From NCBI RefSeq assembly GCF_004745645.1, contig NZ_SRMB01000002.1, positions 930,001-994,000 on the forward strand: 64,000 nt of DNA, read 5' to 3'. The notes under the pieces were generated by a model that ran no database searches, was not told the origin of the DNA, and saw nothing but the letters and a program-made list of their open reading frames with translations. Positions 62,304-64,000 of the stretch are shown piece by piece (positions within the stretch are counted from its first letter, which is position 1; each line of letters opens with the position of its first letter). Origin of the DNA: Hymenobacter metallicola (GTDB taxonomy: Bacteria > Bacteroidota > Bacteroidia > Cytophagales > Hymenobacteraceae). A program made the translations under genes and the position numbers.

Positions 62304-64000
62304 CTAGGGTTGCGAACCGGAGCCTTTCTGCCCGTCGGTGCTGCGGGTTGTGGCGGCGGGGCCGGCGTAGCGGAAGCGTTTGGTCTGGTCACCGACACGC
62401 AGGGTGAAGTAGCCATCCTCCAGTTGGGGCTGGCCTTGGGCATTTGGGTAAGACAGGTGGGGCAGCGGCTGGATTTCGAAGACCATTTCGCGGCTTTCTC
62501 CGGGCTTGAACTCCTGCTTTTCAAAGTGCTTGAGCAGGCGCACCGGCCGGGTAATGCGGCCTACTTCGTCGGTCAGGAACCACAATACGGCTTCCTTACC
62601 CGCCCGGCGGCCAGTGTTGGTCACCTGCACCGTGGCCCGTACTTTTCCATTACCACTGAGCACGGAGTCGCTGAGCTGCAGATTGCTGTACTTAAAGGAT
62701 GTGTAGCTCAGCCCTTCCCCGTATTCGGTGAGCATGGCGGGCTTGAATTTGGGCCCACGGTTTTCGAAGCCGGCTCCGAAGTCGCTCAGATCCAGAGAGT
62801 TTTCGTTGTTATCGTGGTGGTAAGGCGAGATATGCCCCGCAAACTGCGGATAAGTAAAGGAAAGCTTCGCGCTGGGGTTCACCTTGCCACTGATAATTTC
62901 GGCAATAGCCTGCCCGCCCCCGAAGCCGGGCAGCCCGCCCCATATAATGGCCGACGACTTCTCGGCAACGCTCCGGATAATGCTGGGTCGCCCCCCTACT
63001 ACTACCAGTACGTTGGGCTTGCCGGTGGCCTGCACAGTGCGCACCAGCTGCTGCTGATCGTCGGGTAGGGTCAGGTCGCTGGTGTTGCCCAAGCCCTCGG
63101 TATAAGGACGCTCACCTATGGCTAGTACCACAGCATCAGCAGTACGGGCAGCAGCACTGATGCTGGTTAAGCTTAGTTTACCGGCGGCATCACGGTACGG
63201 AATCGATTGCACCTGGGCTCCCGGATACTCTTTTTTCAGGGCTGCATAAATAGTCAACACGTCTTTGGGATACTCAGCCTCGGGGCGCCCCTGCCAGGCC
63301 AAGGTCCAGCCGCCGGCCAGGTTGGCCCGCGAATCGGCCGAGGGACCCACCACCAACAGGCGCTTCACCTTGCCCGGCGCCAGGGGCAGCGTGTTTTGCT
63401 CATTCTTGAGCAGAACGACAGACTCCCGGGCGGCATCAAGGGCGAGCAGCTTCAGGGCAGGGTCACCGATGCGGTTGAGGCGGTCGGTGCGGGGCATGGG
63501 ATTTTCAAAAAGTCCTAGTTCATCTTTCAGCTGCAGCACACGGCCGGCCGACAGGTTGATGCGCTCCTCGGTGAGCCGGCCTTCCTGGACCAGCTCTTTC
63601 ACATAGCGGCAGAAATTGGTCGTGTAGGGCGTCATGGCCATGTCTACCCCCGCCTCGATGGCCATATAGGTAGCTTCCTTCTCATTGGCCGCCGTCTTCT
63701 GAACCCGCACCAGCCGGATGATGTCCTCCCAGTCGGTCACGGCCACCCCCTTGAAGCCCATCTGTCGACGCAGCAAGTCAGTTAGAATGGCCTTGGACGA
63801 ATGCACCGGTTCGCCGTTAATCAGGCCCGAGTTGATCATGATGGTTTTCAGACCCGCATCCATAGCGGCCTGAAACGAGGGCCGGAAAAACTCCTGCAGG
63901 CGCTGGTCCGAAATCATGGCGTTGGTCCGGTCCCAGCCGTTACGCGGGTCGGAGTAGCCCAGAAAGTGTTTGCCACAAGCGGCTACTTTGTAGGGCGCTA
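62304..64000 (-). CDS. Glycoside hydrolase family 3 beta-glucosidase, N-terminus beyond the window
   Basis: The window shows the last 564 codons; the frame stays open to its edge, so the Met at 63917 is internal. The first visible residues (ACGKHFLGYSDPRNGWDRTN) contain the KHF motif of the GH3 TIM barrel. The nucleophile Asp lies in GFKGVAVTDWEDI. The (alpha/beta)6 domain follows, with KRLLVVGPSADSRANLAGGW, and then a FnIII-like C-terminal domain (GKVRATVQVTNTGRRAGKEA). This is the BglX-type layout that releases glucose from beta-linked oligosaccharides, in the periplasm if exported. The visible part suggests the usual 730-770 residue enzyme. It is the first visible gene of the locus and may be preceded by others. 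Confidence 0.93.
   Translation of the reverse strand, partial: APYKVAACGKHFLGYSDPRNGWDRTNAMISDQRLQEFFRPSFQAAMDAGLKTIMINSGLINGEPVHSSKAILTDLLRRQMGFKGVAVTDWEDIIRLVRVQKTAANEKEATYMAIEAGVDMAMTPYTTNFCRYVKELVQEGRLTEERINLSAGRVLQLKDELGLFENPMPRTDRLNRIGDPALKLLALDAARESVVLLKNEQNTLPLAPGKVKRLLVVGPSADSRANLAGGWTLAWQGRPEAEYPKDVLTIYAALKKEYPGAQVQSIPYRDAAGKLSLTSISAAARTADAVVLAIGERPYTEGLGNTSDLTLPDDQQQLVRTVQATGKPNVLVVVGGRPSIIRSVAEKSSAIIWGGLPGFGGGQAIAEIISGKVNPSAKLSFTYPQFAGHISPYHHDNNENSLDLSDFGAGFENRGPKFKPAMLTEYGEGLSYTSFKYSNLQLSDSVLSGNGKVRATVQVTNTGRRAGKEAVLWFLTDEVGRITRPVRLLKHFEKQEFKPGESREMVFEIQPLPHLSYPNAQGQPQLEDGYFTLRVGDQTKRFRYAGPAATTRSTDGQKGSGSQP

Overview
The window looks like a chromosomal segment of a GC-rich Bacteroidota, most like Hymenobacter or a close relative. 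This is inferred from gene content: SusC/SusD pairs, DUF4249 with a TonB-dependent receptor, a TamB/TamL pair, T9SS type A sorting domains, a DUF5686 protein, FHS-type sugar porters, a TAnnTTTG-type promoter and few Shine-Dalgarno sequences. The high GC content also leaves very long open frames antisense to real genes; these are not annotated. No rRNA, tRNA, CRISPR array, transposase or phage gene was seen.

Layout. 0.1-3.2 kb holds housekeeping genes: an alpha/beta hydrolase, an ECF sigma factor with a tiny partner, ClpP and a lipoprotein. 3.2-3.5 kb is a structured convergent intergenic region. 3.5-7 kb holds molybdenum functions: a MOT1-type molybdate transporter, a MoeB-rhodanese fusion and FdhD. 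7-14.3 kb is a four-gene minus-strand operon: a secreted protein of unknown function, an STN-domain TonB receptor, a DUF4249 lipoprotein, and a secreted protein with an MG2 domain and a barrel-less receptor-plug-like domain. 14.6-20.4 kb returns to molybdenum enzymes: a small conserved protein and two tandem FdhF/YdeP-type oxidoreductases. Next come an orphan GAD-like/Tdi1-like protein, TamL and TamB (21-29 kb), and a CBM20-CBM20-GH77 4-alpha-glucanotransferase. 32-43 kb holds two giant paralogous T9SS surface proteins with beta-helix regions. 43-50 kb holds a thioredoxin-reductase-like enzyme, two tandem roadblock-like proteins, a membrane-anchored CarboxypepD_reg-like protein, a DUF5686 outer-membrane protein and a GH43 enzyme. 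51-53.5 kb holds galactokinase and an FHS sugar porter.

53.6-64 kb is a polysaccharide utilisation locus, all on the minus strand and read in the order GH3 (cut by the window edge), SusC, SusD, PKD lipoprotein, GH16 lipoprotein, two-domain T9SS binding protein. The GH16 plus GH3 set suggests a beta-1,3- or mixed-linkage beta-glucan (laminarin-like) substrate.

How the parts work together. The Mo transporter, MoeB-like enzyme and FdhD would supply and sulfurate the cofactor that the two YdeP-type enzymes need, although the DUF4249 operon splits the set. The best candidates for undescribed biology are the four-gene STN-receptor/DUF4249/MG2-plug operon, the duplicated YdeP enzymes with their small partner, and the tandem roadblock pair lying next to a membrane-anchored CarboxypepD_reg protein.
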